From the NCBI RefSeq assembly GCF_018691265.1, contig NW_024881301.1:8569752-8633751 (forward strand): a DNA stretch of 64,000 nucleotides, read 5' to 3'. The position numbers and the translations under genes are program-made. Below the pieces are notes generated by a model, which saw nothing but the letters and a program-made list of their open reading frames with translations, was not told where the DNA came from and ran no database searches. This DNA comes from Tyto alba. Lineage: Eukaryota; Chordata; Aves; Strigiformes; Tytonidae. Below, in pieces: positions 48,001-60,170 of the stretch (position 1 is the stretch's first letter; each line of letters starts with the position of its first letter).

Positions 48001-50860
48001 CCGGTCAGGGCTGTAGGCAGTTTAAAGTTGGAAAGGTTACCTCATGTTTCGTTTCAGGGATAGATAGCAATAGGAGCTAGTGCAAGAGCAGTAAAGTAGA
48101 AGCTGCGGGAGTTTAGAGTGCCAGGAGGATGCTAGAGATGGACTGGAGGAGAGTGCCGTGCACGTATTTGTGTTGGAGATTAAATTGAACAGAGCTCAAG
48201 GCAAGGCAGGTAGAGAGGAGGGGATCTGAGTGCATTGGAGGGGACGGAAACAGAAGGATCTGGAACATCTACGACTAAATGGAGCCCAAGTCTGTGTGGG
48301 GAAGCAGCCGTTTTGGAAAGCGTGTGTAAAGATGGAGGGTCAGAATTAGGAGCATAGGAAGGATCCTAGAAATACAGTAGGGTGAACTGGAGAAAAATGA
48401 CTGCATTTTCTTCCTTTTCACTTTGATTGATTAAGCTATCATATGAACCATTTCCTCTCTCTCACTTTTTGCTTTTCAAAAAGCCATTTTCTTCTCTCAG
48501 GACCATAGGGCTCAATCTTATGCAGTGTCCTATCTTTCTGGCTCAGCAGCTGAGAAAAAAAGTGATAGTGACAAAAAAAAAAAAAAAAAAAAAAAGTGGT
48601 AGTGTCGTTTGTTTTCTTAGAAACTTGCTGCTGTGTGACATTGAGAAGAAGATGATGTCTGATACTTTTCTCACATCCTTTTCTTTTGTATTTGCTAGTT
48701 AAAATAATAAGTTCCAGCATCCTGATGACTTGTTCTCACTACCACAGATAATCAGACTTTCCATTAAAAAGCAGGAAGCATTGCCACTTTGCCTGTTCTA
48801 AGTTGTACACTTAATTTCTCTGGAAACTTGGAAGTAGATAGCTGCAAAAGAATTTATGCTTCACATCTAATATGTCCACTAGTATGCTGTGTATGTCAAC
48901 TGTGATGTTGATAGTCTGCAAAATATAATGGAATTAAGCAGTATGAGTGTCAGTCCCCTAAGATAATGTTGCCATGTGACCCTGGGCAGATTTAGATAAT
49001 GACTTTATTATTACTGTTAAAAGTTCTTGAGAGATTTGAAAGCATATCAAGGCACCTGTAGAATACCTACTATAGCATATGATCATTGTAACCTTGATTA
49101 CTTAATTATATCTAAATTGATCTCAGTAATTGCAGTCTAGATTTCCCTTGACATTTCAAACTGTTTAATTTTATTTAGAGGTATCTACTGAATGAGTGAG
49201 AATTATTTCTTATTTGGATTTAGTTTTGTTTTGCTTTTTTAAAAAGGAAGAAACATTCATTATATGTTTTTTTCTAACTTTCTATTTTGACTATCAACAT
49301 TTACAGCTTGTAGGGTGGTTTTATCTGTACCATCTGTGGGCCATATTGCACATCAGATGGCAGGATAAAATCTGTAACAAGAACGTTTTGGGACATAAAA
49401 GTCTTTCGGGGTTTGAAGCCATGATATTCACAACACAAATGTGTAGAGCCACTTGAATCTGAAACAGAAGACGCAGAATGCCAAAGCAGCTGCTGAAGTG
49501 AGATAAAGGAAAGACCACACAGTTTGGGAAACATACAGGCATCAAGAACAAAAGAAGGTTTGAGGGAAGTGCAACTACAAGTGGTGAGAAACTGAAGTCA
49601 ATCATTAGGCATTATTGACAGCAGACATGCAGTCACACAGCAATTAGAGGCTTGCTTTGGGAGACAAGGTCAATTAATACTGAGGTAAAGAGGTAGCATC
49701 AAAGAGACACCTGGTTTAGCAAGCAGCATTTTCTGATCCCTGACTATGTAACGTAGAAGAAAATTGTAATTTCTGGGTTGGGTTTTGGCCATTTTCATAT
49801 TCACAAAGCAAGATACCATCACCTATATTATCTTCTGTTATAAAGGACTGTGGAAGAGCGTAATATGACAGTACAGTTTGCGCAAAGATTGATGGGCCCC
49901 CAGTGGAACTACAGAGGTTGATAGGTATCCTTCAGTCCTGACCCTTCATAATGGATTGCATTTCCACCTGCCTTTAAGTATCTCCTCACTATCTTTATAT
50001 TTTCTGGTTTTGAAAGCAATAGAAATAAAATCCTTTGGGATATAGTGTTCTATATACTGGATAGCAGGAATTCATAGTTCCCCCTTTCCTAGCCATGAAG
50101 GCAAACTTCTCAACAGATTTCAACCTTTTTTTTTTTGTTGTTTCCTGAAAGTAAAGGTCATCAGTTCATCTTGGATCATTCTCTGAACTAGAGCTTGTAT
50201 TTATATTTGTCATGCCTGTTAACATTTAAATATTCACTGATAAATTGATATATCCAACCTCAGAAATTAGGCTTCAAAAAACATAAATAAATAAACAGTC
50301 ACACAAGTGAACTCTCTGCTTTAATTTCTTGTCTGCTTTAATTTCTTGCCATTTGTGAACTATCAATTTCATACGTACTAAAACCAGTAATTGCCATCCT
50401 AGAAACATTAGTATGAATGATTTATTTGATCCAGCCTACCAAACCTTTGATATTAAGCTCTGCCTGAATGAAGTGTCTGAGTTCCACAGATCTGTTTTTG
50501 CCATTGTTAAAAGCTGATTGCAAACCTTGCTTTGGCTTCCTTTGTTGCGGCTGAAGCGAATCCCACCATTTTGGTGGGTAATTCTGGTATGAGCCTTCTA
50601 AGTAACTTTCATGTTTCTGCATGAATCACCAACAGTCTTTTATGATTCATTATACCTTTATCACTTTATGATTGTGATGTCAATTATTCTTCCCCTAGTT
50701 GTGATACTGTGAAGTTGTATTGCGTCAGTTTAACATCAAGACATCTATGAAACAAGTACTATCCCAATACTTAGAGCTATTCCCTAAAACACATTTATTC
50801 TAAATGGATGAAGCAGGTGGATAGGATGAAACAGGAAACAGTGCTGGAGGTGGGGAGCTG
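48001..50860. other. Presumed intergenic or plus-strand intron, nothing recognised
   Basis: It returns to AT-rich DNA. A 23-base A run lies at 48,573-48,595. A 17-base direct repeat (TCTGCTTTAATTTCTTG twice) lies at about 50,316-50,349. No supported coding exon. Confidence 0.4.
48573..48595 (+). repeat. A homopolymer
   Basis: Twenty-three A bases between two related words (GTGATAGTGA and GTGGTAGTGT). Confidence 0.9.
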
Positions 50861-50879
50861 AAGTACCTAAAATTAAATG

Positions 50880-50965
50880 TTTTTAATGCAGACACTCTAA
50901 GGGCAGAGCTAGGAACTGAATTCAGATCTCCTGATGCTCAGACACAGCTGTAATTCCAATGTCAT
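50880..50965 (+). repeat. MIR-like ancient SINE fragment
   Basis: GGGCAGAGCTAGGAACTGAA, then TTCAGATCTCCTGATGCTCA and GACACAGCTGTAATTCC match the order of the 3' part of MIR (gcagagctgggattcgaacc, aggtctcctgactcc). Diverged. Confidence 0.4.
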
Positions 50966-51658
50966 CATATCTAAGCTTTCTCATCTCTATTCTATTAAAG
51001 TATGTATTTTGGCATCAGTATTTTTAGCATTAAAATTTAGCACACCTCCTACAAATAAGATGGAGACAGAGTGTTTCTTACAACTAATAAGAACATATTT
51101 GCTTTATCTTTCCATTACTCCTTCTATAGAAATTGAGCAACTAATCAGCAGGCTTTCCAGGAAGTTCAGCAGTAGCACATAGTCAGTGGCACACATATAC
51201 TTTCTATTCCTTCTTGCTTTTGATTGGATTTTGCAGAATGACCACTGTTACAAGATAATCATTTCACAAAAAGAAATCGATGGTTGTATAAAAGCCCTGG
51301 GGCTAATCACTAAAATCTCAGTTACCCTGACTGTAGAAGCTATAGCCAGCTTCTCAATTTTTTTAGAACTTTCAATAAAATACTTGATATTGCAATGTCA
51401 TTTGATTTACAGGTTGGCAACTGTGCTCCGTCTATCATGCAAGACAGTCGGATGCCACTCCCTGTGCTAGCAAGTATGCCCGTAGCAGCAGGCTGTATGC
51501 CAGCAAGAGGGAAGATGCATTACCCTGCCTAAACCAAAGGTATTCTTTGAACAGAAAGAAGTTTTGGCACCCGTATAACTGTGCTGCATGAGAGAGTCTG
51601 TAACAGTGTTTCTCCTGATAATTTTCTAAATAATTTGTGAAATTTAATTTTGTTTCAG

Positions 51659-51715
51659 ATAAGGCAGTGCAAAAGGACTACCCCTTTTTAGTACTACCAG
51701 TACTACTGTGAAGAA
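51659..51715 (+). ncRNA. Candidate noncoding exon of a divergent plus-strand transcript
   Basis: A strong acceptor (TTTAATTTTGTTTCAG) and a strong donor (GAAGAA followed by GTAAGT) enclose 57 bases with stops in all three frames. This suits a long noncoding RNA starting from the plus-strand donor at 47,672 in the CpG island. A single exon-like pair of sites can arise by chance. Confidence 0.25.
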
Positions 51716-54700
51716 GTAAGTTCTGTGTTAATTAAAACTCTGTAAGGTAGCATTTGTCAAAGATGAGCCTCTACATAGTTTTCATGTTTTTTCCTTGTAT
51801 GAATTTTGATTTCATAATTGATTTTTGGAATTCACTGATCTTTCAGTATAATCCTTTTTAGTAACTAATCTGTGCATTACTTTAGACTGTGGCTGATTGA
51901 AATGAATCATACAGTGTGAGTTCAGGTTTTATGACTGAGCCTGGTTTTTGTACACCATGGAATTAGAGCAATCCATTTTGATCTCTTTCAATGGGAGGGT
52001 ACATTCGGATTTTTTACTATACAGCAAAATGTTATCAATACTCCATCATTTTTAAAAGGAAAATTAAAAGCAGGGAAAATGATCACTTTAAATGATTCAA
52101 GAAGAGTTTTCTGACTGTAGTTGGATTTGTTCACTTTGACTAGATTATAAAGAATTTCCATGTATCTTTGAAAGCATGGGTAGGACACTCATAAGGTCCG
52201 TAGATCTGAGGACTTTTTTCCCCCCAGGAGTATCTAGATATGGGTTAGTCTTTTCTTCATCAGGAGATATTATTTAAAAAAAAAAATAATTTTGCCATGG
52301 CTACTTAGGTAATTGTGTGTAATAAAAAAGGAATACTACCTTCTGTTTAAATGTTTTTAAAGTGCAAGACCGTATGAAAAACAACCTCAACAAAATGGAA
52401 AAGTACACATAATTCTGTCTAGTCTATAAAATACTAAGCTATATTCTGTCTCTTTCACTGTCCCCTGGTTTGCCTCCTCAGAGACACCACTGAAACTTAG
52501 ATCCATTACCCCTAAATGACATGTCTCCATTGACAAACATATAATCTAATCAAATTATTTTATAGCCTAGAGTGAAACAGTCCTTTTAAGTAGGGCTTAC
52601 TTACAGAGGAGATAGTCTTGCCTAACTTTAAGCTGACTAAAACTTGAGTTCTAATCTGTCTTTATTTATTTACAGTGAAAATAACTCGGCAGCTCCAGCA
52701 GGCAGTTTCATCCCATTCTTAAATGAACACCCTCAAAAAGCAACCCCTCTCCCCTCGTTCTCCTCACTGACTTTTGAAGGAGTTTAGAGATCTAGATTAG
52801 ACTGCACAACTATACACCACCAATACTGGGTGAATGCAGTCCCTCTCCTTGTGATCACCCAATCACTTACCACAGGGGTGTAAAAAAATTCCCCCTGCTG
52901 TTCCCCATTTGACATGCACAACAGAACTGCTCACAGGCATTTTAAGTCCCCTGGTTTGTTAGTCATACACAGGAAAAGGACAAGCGGCAGTTTCATGTAA
53001 GCAATTAAATATCGATCTTGCAAAGGTGGTTTTTTTTGTGGCACTGACATGGTTTGATGAGTGAAGCTCAATGGTAAAAGTTATTTAAAATAAAAATGTG
53101 CAGTGTTTCCTGTAGCTGTTAGCAGTAAGAGCAGTGAATCTCATCAAAGTTAATATGGCAGTGCTGGCTGATATTTGCTGGGATGTTTATTCAGACCGCA
53201 GCTGGAGAATGGCAGGGAGTTCATGTGCTACTTTATTTTTGCTGCCTTTTTATTAAATAGTTATGTGCTTTTCATAAGAGGTGCTGCTTATGAACTAACA
53301 AGAATGTTAACAATAGCAGAGAAAATGTTCCTGAATCCATACTGGAGTCAAGCCATGGAAACTGGGCATTTTAAAGGTGAAAAACAAACATCTCACAATT
53401 ACCATACCCATGGCCTTAGTGTAATGTTTTTAGTGCAAGGCATTTTTAGTGTTTTAAAAATCGCTTTACATTTTTTCACTACCTGGAATCTATGGAGGTT
53501 TATCTATCTAGGGTATCAAACTTTCAGCTTGGTTTGTGATTTTGTTTTGTTTTTGCCAGAAAGTCATAGATGTGCTTGAGCTTTTGGGGTTTTTACAAAT
53601 GGAAAATAATTTTGAGGTGAGGTGAATAAGACTGCACAAGCCCTAACCTTTCTTGGTTTTGTCACTGTTCCCTTTACACAGACAAAATTCCTACTTATAG
53701 CAGCTTAAAGTAAATTCCCGAGGCTTGTGTAGCTGCCAGAACTAACAGTCACTCCCCTCACAGTTTTCTTACCGGATCCACACACATGATGGTAGACCAG
53801 ACTTTATCCTAATGAAAAGCTTAGCTGATAAATGAAGTTAGTCCAGCATTCTCCATATTTTAACAGGCTCAAGAGCTGTCAACAGCAGATCTCTTAGCCT
53901 TGCGGAGGCAAATCTCTGAGCCTACAGAGCTATCTACTCTCATATTTATAAATTCCCCATCTTCTCCAAAAGAATTCATGAAGGTATCTGAATGCAGAGA
54001 TGGTTTGGCTTAGTTCTCTCTAAGCATAGAAAGAAAAGTAGGTGTGTGCTGTGGGGTGTTTCCTGCCAGCTGGCTTTTCTACACTGAAGGTTTCCCACAG
54101 AGATTCAGAAATATGTCTGATAGCTGCCACGCCTCTCTTGGGCAGCTTCTAGGATCTTGGCATTGAGCTGTCTTAACCTGCATGCCGCAGGTGTGCAGAC
54201 ACAGAATATTATAGCTACTCATCTCCCAGCTGTTTCTCCATTTTCTCAAAGAAAATAAAAAAAAAAAAAACAACGAGTTAAAGGCTGCAGTACCTATCGG
54301 CCTACAAACCTCCTTGCAAAAATAAATTTGTATATGAGTTGTAATGTATTAATTACAAATACTTTTGTCTAACTACTCCATTTTCTTTGTGTGTAACCTT
54401 CCTGGGAGATTCATTTAGGTTACTCTCTCCTACTGGTTTTAATAATGAGTTATATTCATGTGTGTGTCAGGAAGTTGGTTGTTTTGTCAAGATTAGTATC
54501 ATTTTTTGTCTTTCACTATATTACCATTTCTCAAGCATACGGTACTTAGGTACCATATAGGTATAACCTGTCTGCTTGCACTGCTCGTTTGAAACAGTTT
54601 CAAAACCAGATGCTGTCCAGTCAGCCAAAAAGGGAAAGAAAATCCCGAGAGCTACAAAAACTGGACTAATTAATGCTGTGGGTTATTTTTTAACATAAAA

Positions 54701-57700
54701 ATGATTAATCTCTATTAATTTCCATTATTATGTGTTACCGTATAGGATGGTCCATGTTCCAGCAGCTTCAGAGAAAGGGTAGGCCCAGGTTATGCAAAAT
54801 CAATCCCTCTGGGTTTTCTAGCTTCTTTACAAGAGTTTTTGTTCACCTGAAGTAACAAAAAGCCAGCTAAGTCTCTTACTATGTTCACTCATGACACTTA
54901 GCAATCTATGAACTTGACATAAAATACTAGACCACATAAACTGGACTTCTGCTTCCAGAGCAGCAGTGTTTTCAGATCAGTAATCCTATATGTATGGTAT
55001 CTCTGCCCTCCTTTGATTTCTTTTTATTTTATTGTTTTGTTTTCCTTGAGCTCTTGAGTAAGGATTTTCCTTATAGGTAAATTCAATTTTATGCAACATT
55101 TTGTAGTTGAAAGTCAGAGGATTCCTCCTTAGGTTTTGGCACCCCAAAATTAAAATAAGGCATACTGCCATCTGGCTCAGCAGGAACCTCTTCAAGAGAC
55201 TGCCTGAGAATAACACTTTTCTTAAAGTACCAAACATGCTGTGTGGCTCCAGCTGTGGGCAACTTTTGTTGTTACCAGACATCTATACTCTTGATGCTTG
55301 GGTCCTGTCTACATCTGCTGTGATGGTTAGCACCAGAAACTTGAATATTACGTAAAAGTAAATTTGAAAATCACAAGACTTTGAACTTTTCAATTCCAAA
55401 TGAAGTTGAGGGTAGGAGGAAAAGCATATCAGTTGTGAGTGGAAGACTTGAGGAAGGAATCCAATCCTATCAGCAAGTCAGAGTTGAAAGCAGACAGATA
55501 TCAGGAATAGTTTCTAAAATCCTTCAGGAGATGCTACTAGAGAGGGAACCAGAAATTACTAAAACTGGCGTGAGAAGATGGACATGAAATGGAGACAGGT
55601 AAACACAATGATCATTAAAATATTGGTCAAAACAGAGTCTACTTTGGCTTCATCAAACATTTTGGTCAACTACCTGGTTGTTTAACTGCCCGCTGACTGG
55701 GAGAACAATGTTGCTACTCAAATCTTATCTGGTTTCACTGGAGACGAGTTGCTGAGCAACCAGTTAGACCGAGAGCATGCTGAAGAATGTAAATGCCACC
55801 TCCCTGCAAAGAAGTTTGTCCTTCATTGCATCGCCATCAAGCATACTACCTTCTCCTGTAAACACCAGTTGACACTTGCCTATTGGGGAACAAGAAGGGA
55901 AATTCCACCACAGTATTAGGAAAAAAAAGCCTTTCAAGCACTGGTTGCCTAGAGAGACTTAGGAATCTCCATCCTTGGGCATATTTACAACTTGACTGGA
56001 CAAGACCTGAGCAGCATGTGCAAACTTGGCCCCATTCTGAGCAGGGGGCTGGAGCAGGTGCTCTCCAGTGGTCCCTTTTTTCTGTCATCAGTAAGCAACT
56101 GCGTACTGGCTCAGTAAAAAAGAATGGACGTTTTTAGGTACTTTTAAATTCCCAATAATGCAGGCTGTGCTGATGTAGCTAACATGAAAAAAAATAATAT
56201 GATGGTGATGTGTTAAGATGCAGGTAGCTTGTATACACACAAACCCACACACAGGGACACATGCAAGTGTTGATGTTAGCTGCTCTGCGGGAAAGCAGTG
56301 AAACAGCAAAATATGAGGGTGGAAGGAGGGATGCTTGAGGTTGAAGAAACCACTGGAGAAAGCATGAATTCTTGTTCTTCTCAGATTGTGTTTCCAAGAT
56401 GCCTGAATTGAGCCTCTGTAGCAAACTGAGCAAGAACTCTGAATTAACGGAAGATAATATAACCAGCTGATTGCATAACTCCGTTATATGCTCAACCCTT
56501 TCTTTCTGCACCTGCGTTCCAAGAAATGCCAGAGGGATGAAGTACATTCTCCTGGATGGGGGAAATTCCATCAGGTCATTTAGTCTGGTATTTTCAGATG
56601 TCCAGTAAAAGAAATGGTATTGCATTTATCCTCAGAAATGTATGAGGTTTTCCCGTTTAAGATAACTATGCAGGGAACATAATTTCATCCCCAGTCACAG
56701 GGGAGAAGCATGCAAACCTTGACCTCAAAGGTACTTATTTCCATCTATGAGAAAAATTCAGTTATATTGAATGGTTTCAGTTCCCGGAAAGTCATACCTA
56801 AACTATCAGAAATCTTTCTTTCAGATTTAAAAAAGCTCTGCTTTCACCAAGGTTATCATTTTGATCACTATGTTACACCATTTTCTTGTCTGTAAGTGAA
56901 GTCCCTGGAGCATTAGGAGCTCCTTTTCATGTGCTCTGGGTCTAACATAGCAAAATGACACTGACCTCTCCCACCACTAATGTGGCAACATCCTCCCTGA
57001 CCCAAGCCTAGGAGAACTAGACCCAACATTTCAACATAATGGCATTAGCCCAATTTATGACTCCCCTGCCAGTATATTTGAAGATTAGCTTTTTAGGTTT
57101 CCTTTCAGCGGGAGTTGCTGTTCAGCTGCTGTGCCATTCTTCTGAGCCTTTTCCAGAGCAACCGCTTCAAAGCATAGTTTCGCATCTTACTACTGTGGCC
57201 TTCATTCTCTGTTCTGAGATATATAGCTCCATGTTTACCTGTAATGAAGTAATATATGCTTGCTTTCTGTTTACCACCTGATTACATCAGTGACCTATTT
57301 TCTTTTCTGTTCCTCCGGTCTGTTGCAATATGATGAGTTTATGTTTTCTTATGTGTCACAGATTGAAACGGAAAGTAGCCAGGAGAGGATCCAGCTGGAG
57401 CTCCCCCAGTTAACACCCCTGAACAATGAATGATACCGAACAATGATTGTTTAGCATCAAGTCTAACAATTGAGTTAACCACTGGATTTTGAACTATCTG
57501 GTATATTAATTTGCTATAACCTCTCGATCAAAGAACCGTGCAAAACTAAAGCCTTGTGCTTTATAGTAGTTTTATATGAAAAAAAATGTAGTTATGAATT
57601 AAGGTCTTACTTGTCTGAAAAAGTACCAGATTATCTCAGCAAAATCTACTTTCTGTAAATCCACGTAAATTGGCATAAATAACATACTTCCTTTTACTTT

Positions 57701-58589
57701 GGTATTTATTAACACAGTCATTTTGGGCAGCATGCATTTCAGGCTGTGGACTTCCATCAGGCCCATATCCAGAAGAATCCAGACAATGTCAGGCTACAGG
57801 CTGGATGGAAGTTCACAGCCTGAATTGCCCAGGTTGTTCCGTATACCTTGCAAAATACTGTTTCAAGGTGAACTTCTTCCCTGCCCCCTAGAGATCCCCT
57901 GGACTTCCACTTCTTCTGAAAGTGAGTTTTAGTGACTCAAAGCACTCTTCTGTCAGCTCTTGGAAAGTTCTGGGATGATAACAATACACATTTTCTGATG
58001 TTAAGATGTCTGGTATCGGTGGCTGTTGTTTAGAGCCTTTTGAGGCACCTATTCTTTCCTCCACCGCAGTGACACCACTTGCTGGGGTATGTATTGAAAT
58101 TCCTAAAAGACGTCCACTGCCAACCTTTGTTCATCTCATGGTTTATACTGTGCATAGGCAAAAATCCCAGGCAACCTTGAGTCAAAACTGAGAGGGAGTT
58201 TCAACAAATCCCCTTGAAGTGTTTCTTGACTAAAGCACAGGTATGTTGGTTGAAGCTTCTCACTTGCCTACATCACTGATGGCATTTCTACTGTTCCTAT
58301 ATAGCAACTAATACATTATGAAAGTCACTTTATTCCTATAATAATAGAGCTGCATTCTTCTGAAGTAGTTATTATCCATTTTTCTGCTGCTCTTTGTCTC
58401 TGCAGCGTCCTTGCACTTCTGTGGTTCTACATGACAGCAGCTTTCTCCTGGCTGCCCACAAGCCAGCCCTTCTCCTGTGTGCCACCTGACATTCTCTCAT
58501 TTTTGTGGAAATCTTTACTTACCCTCCAGAGATTTTCATATTTGATCAGTACAGTCTTAGTGTGGGACATATTAAAGTGTTCTTACAAT
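51716..58589. other. Presumed intergenic DNA, nothing convincing
   Basis: AT-rich. The longest frame, 134 codons at 53,175-53,579 on the plus strand, is hydrophobic and aromatic without motif or splice context. A 148-codon minus frame at 56,179-56,625 is similar. An excellent plus-strand acceptor (GCTCTTTGTCTCTGCAG) ends at about 58,405, but the sequence after it runs into the CR1 element within 190 bases. No repeat other than the MIR-like fragment was recognised in the surroundings. Confidence 0.35.
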
Positions 58590-59400
58590 GCTCCAAGAGG
58601 AGGCCCTTGGGAGTCAGGAGTGGGGGTCAGTAATGCAGAAGAATGGAAGTTTGCAACAACAAGGACCTGCAGGAGGAAGAGACTTTCCCCAAAGCCTAAG
58701 ATGCCCTTGCAGAACTGCTTCACCACTCTGCAGAGTGAAGAGGAAAGACCTGTCACATCAGGAGAGATGCTGGAGCGAAGCAAGGCAGCCTGGTCTGCTC
58801 CTGTGTAACAACCAGTGCAACTGAGAAAATGCGACGGGTGACAGCAGTAGGCGATGCTCTTCTGAGGGGTGAGGAGGCACCATCTGCCAACCTGACACAC
58901 ACTCTAGAGGCATGCTGCTTAACAAGGGCTTGTCTCAGGGATGTCACCAAGAGATGTCGTGAGGCTCGTACAGTCCACTGGCTATTGTCCACAGCTGTTG
59001 TTCCATGTGGGCACCAATGATACAGCCAGGAGCAGTCTGAGGAGTATCAGGAAGGATTACAGAGCCCTGGGAGAGGCGGTAAGGGACTCTGGAGCGTGTT
59101 TAGGTTTTTTCATCCATCCTCCCAGTTAAAGGGAAGCAGTTTGAAAGGGCCAGTCGAATCTGGCAAATCAACAGTTGGTTACAGAACTGGTGCCACAGCC
59201 AGGGATTTGGCTATTTAGACCATGGGACTCGCTTTGAGAAACCTGGTCTGCTGGGGGCTGCTGGGGTCCATCTGTCAGAGAAGGGGAAGAGCATCTTCAG
59301 TCACAGGCTTGCCAAGCTGGTGAAGAGGGCTTTAAACGAAGGTTGCTGGGGGAGGGGAACCTCAATCCATCCTACTCCTACCAGTTTGATGCCAGTGCCA
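58590..59400 (+). pseudogene. CR1 ORF1 remnant with SGNH/GDSL-type esterase domain
   Basis: CR1 ORF1 proteins carry a C-terminal esterase-like domain that binds or remodels lipids or RNA particles. Here the first block reads VGDALLRG at 58,847-58,870, where the family has GDS: the catalytic Ser is replaced by Ala (codon 58,856-58,858). Further on, in another frame, the third block FHVGTNDTAR is intact near 59,001-59,030. Then come the family's KGKSIF- and RLAKLVKRALN-like endings. A frameshift lies between about 58,940 and 58,990. The upstream part (58,590-58,828) matches the ORF1 linker but is broken by stops. Confidence 0.85.
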
Positions 59401-59499
59401 GCAATAGATGCCCAGAGCCTGGAGAGAGGCCACAAGTCAGCTGGAGAGCACCTGAGGAGCAGCACAAAGGAATTCCAGCCAGTAAGTCAGCTTCATCGG

Positions 59500-60170
59500 G
59501 GGCCAAACTTAATGCCTCTATGCAAACGCACGTAGCATGGGGAACAAACAAGAGGAGCTAGAGACGTGCGCACACCAGCAAGGCTATGATCTTACTGGCA
59601 TCACGGAGACATGGTGGGATGGCTCCTGTGACTGGAGGGTTGGAATGGAAGAGTACAGGCTCTTTAGGAAGGACAGGCAGGGGAGACAAGGAGCAGGGAT
59701 TGCCCTCTATGGCAGTGACCAGCTGGAGTGCGTGGAGCTCTGCCTGGGGATGGATGAGGAGGAGACCAAGAGCTTATGGGTCAGGATTAAAAGGAAGGCA
59801 AAGACAGCAGATATTATAGTGGGGGTCTGCTGCAAGCCACCTGGCCAGGAGGACTGAGCAGCTGAGGCCTTTATAGACAGATAGGAGCAGCCTCACATTC
59901 ACAAGCCCTGGTCCTCATGGGGTACTTCAACCACCCCAGTATCTGTTGGAGGAACAACACAGAAGGGCATAAGCAATCCAGGAGGTTGCTGGAATGTGTT
60001 GATGATAAATTCCTTCTCCAAGTGACAGAGAAGCCAATGAGGAGAGGTGCTCTGCTGGACCTTGTTCTCACCAACAAGGAGAAGCTGGTGGGGAATGTGA
60101 AACTCAAGGGCAGCCTTGGCTGCAGTGACCATGAAATGGTGGAGTTCAAGATCCTTAGGGCAGAGAGGAG
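59500..60170 (+). pseudogene. CR1 ORF2 apurinic-type endonuclease domain remnant
   Basis: An APE-like endonuclease nicks target DNA for LINE insertion. In frame from about 59,506 the sequence reads CLYANARSMGNKQEELE, then GYDLTGITETWWDGSCDW with the catalytic Glu of TETWWD. Further on come MGYFNHPSICWRNNTEG at 59,917 and, in the same frame, GCSDHEMVEFKIL near 60,118-60,156 with the catalytic Asp-His. The family usually has GDFNHP, so the Asp of that block has become Tyr. A stop at about 59,855 separates the two halves into different frames. Confidence 0.88.

Noticed and set aside
56179..56625. 148-codon minus-strand frame
   Set aside because: No motif or splice context, and a composition typical of translated noncoding DNA.
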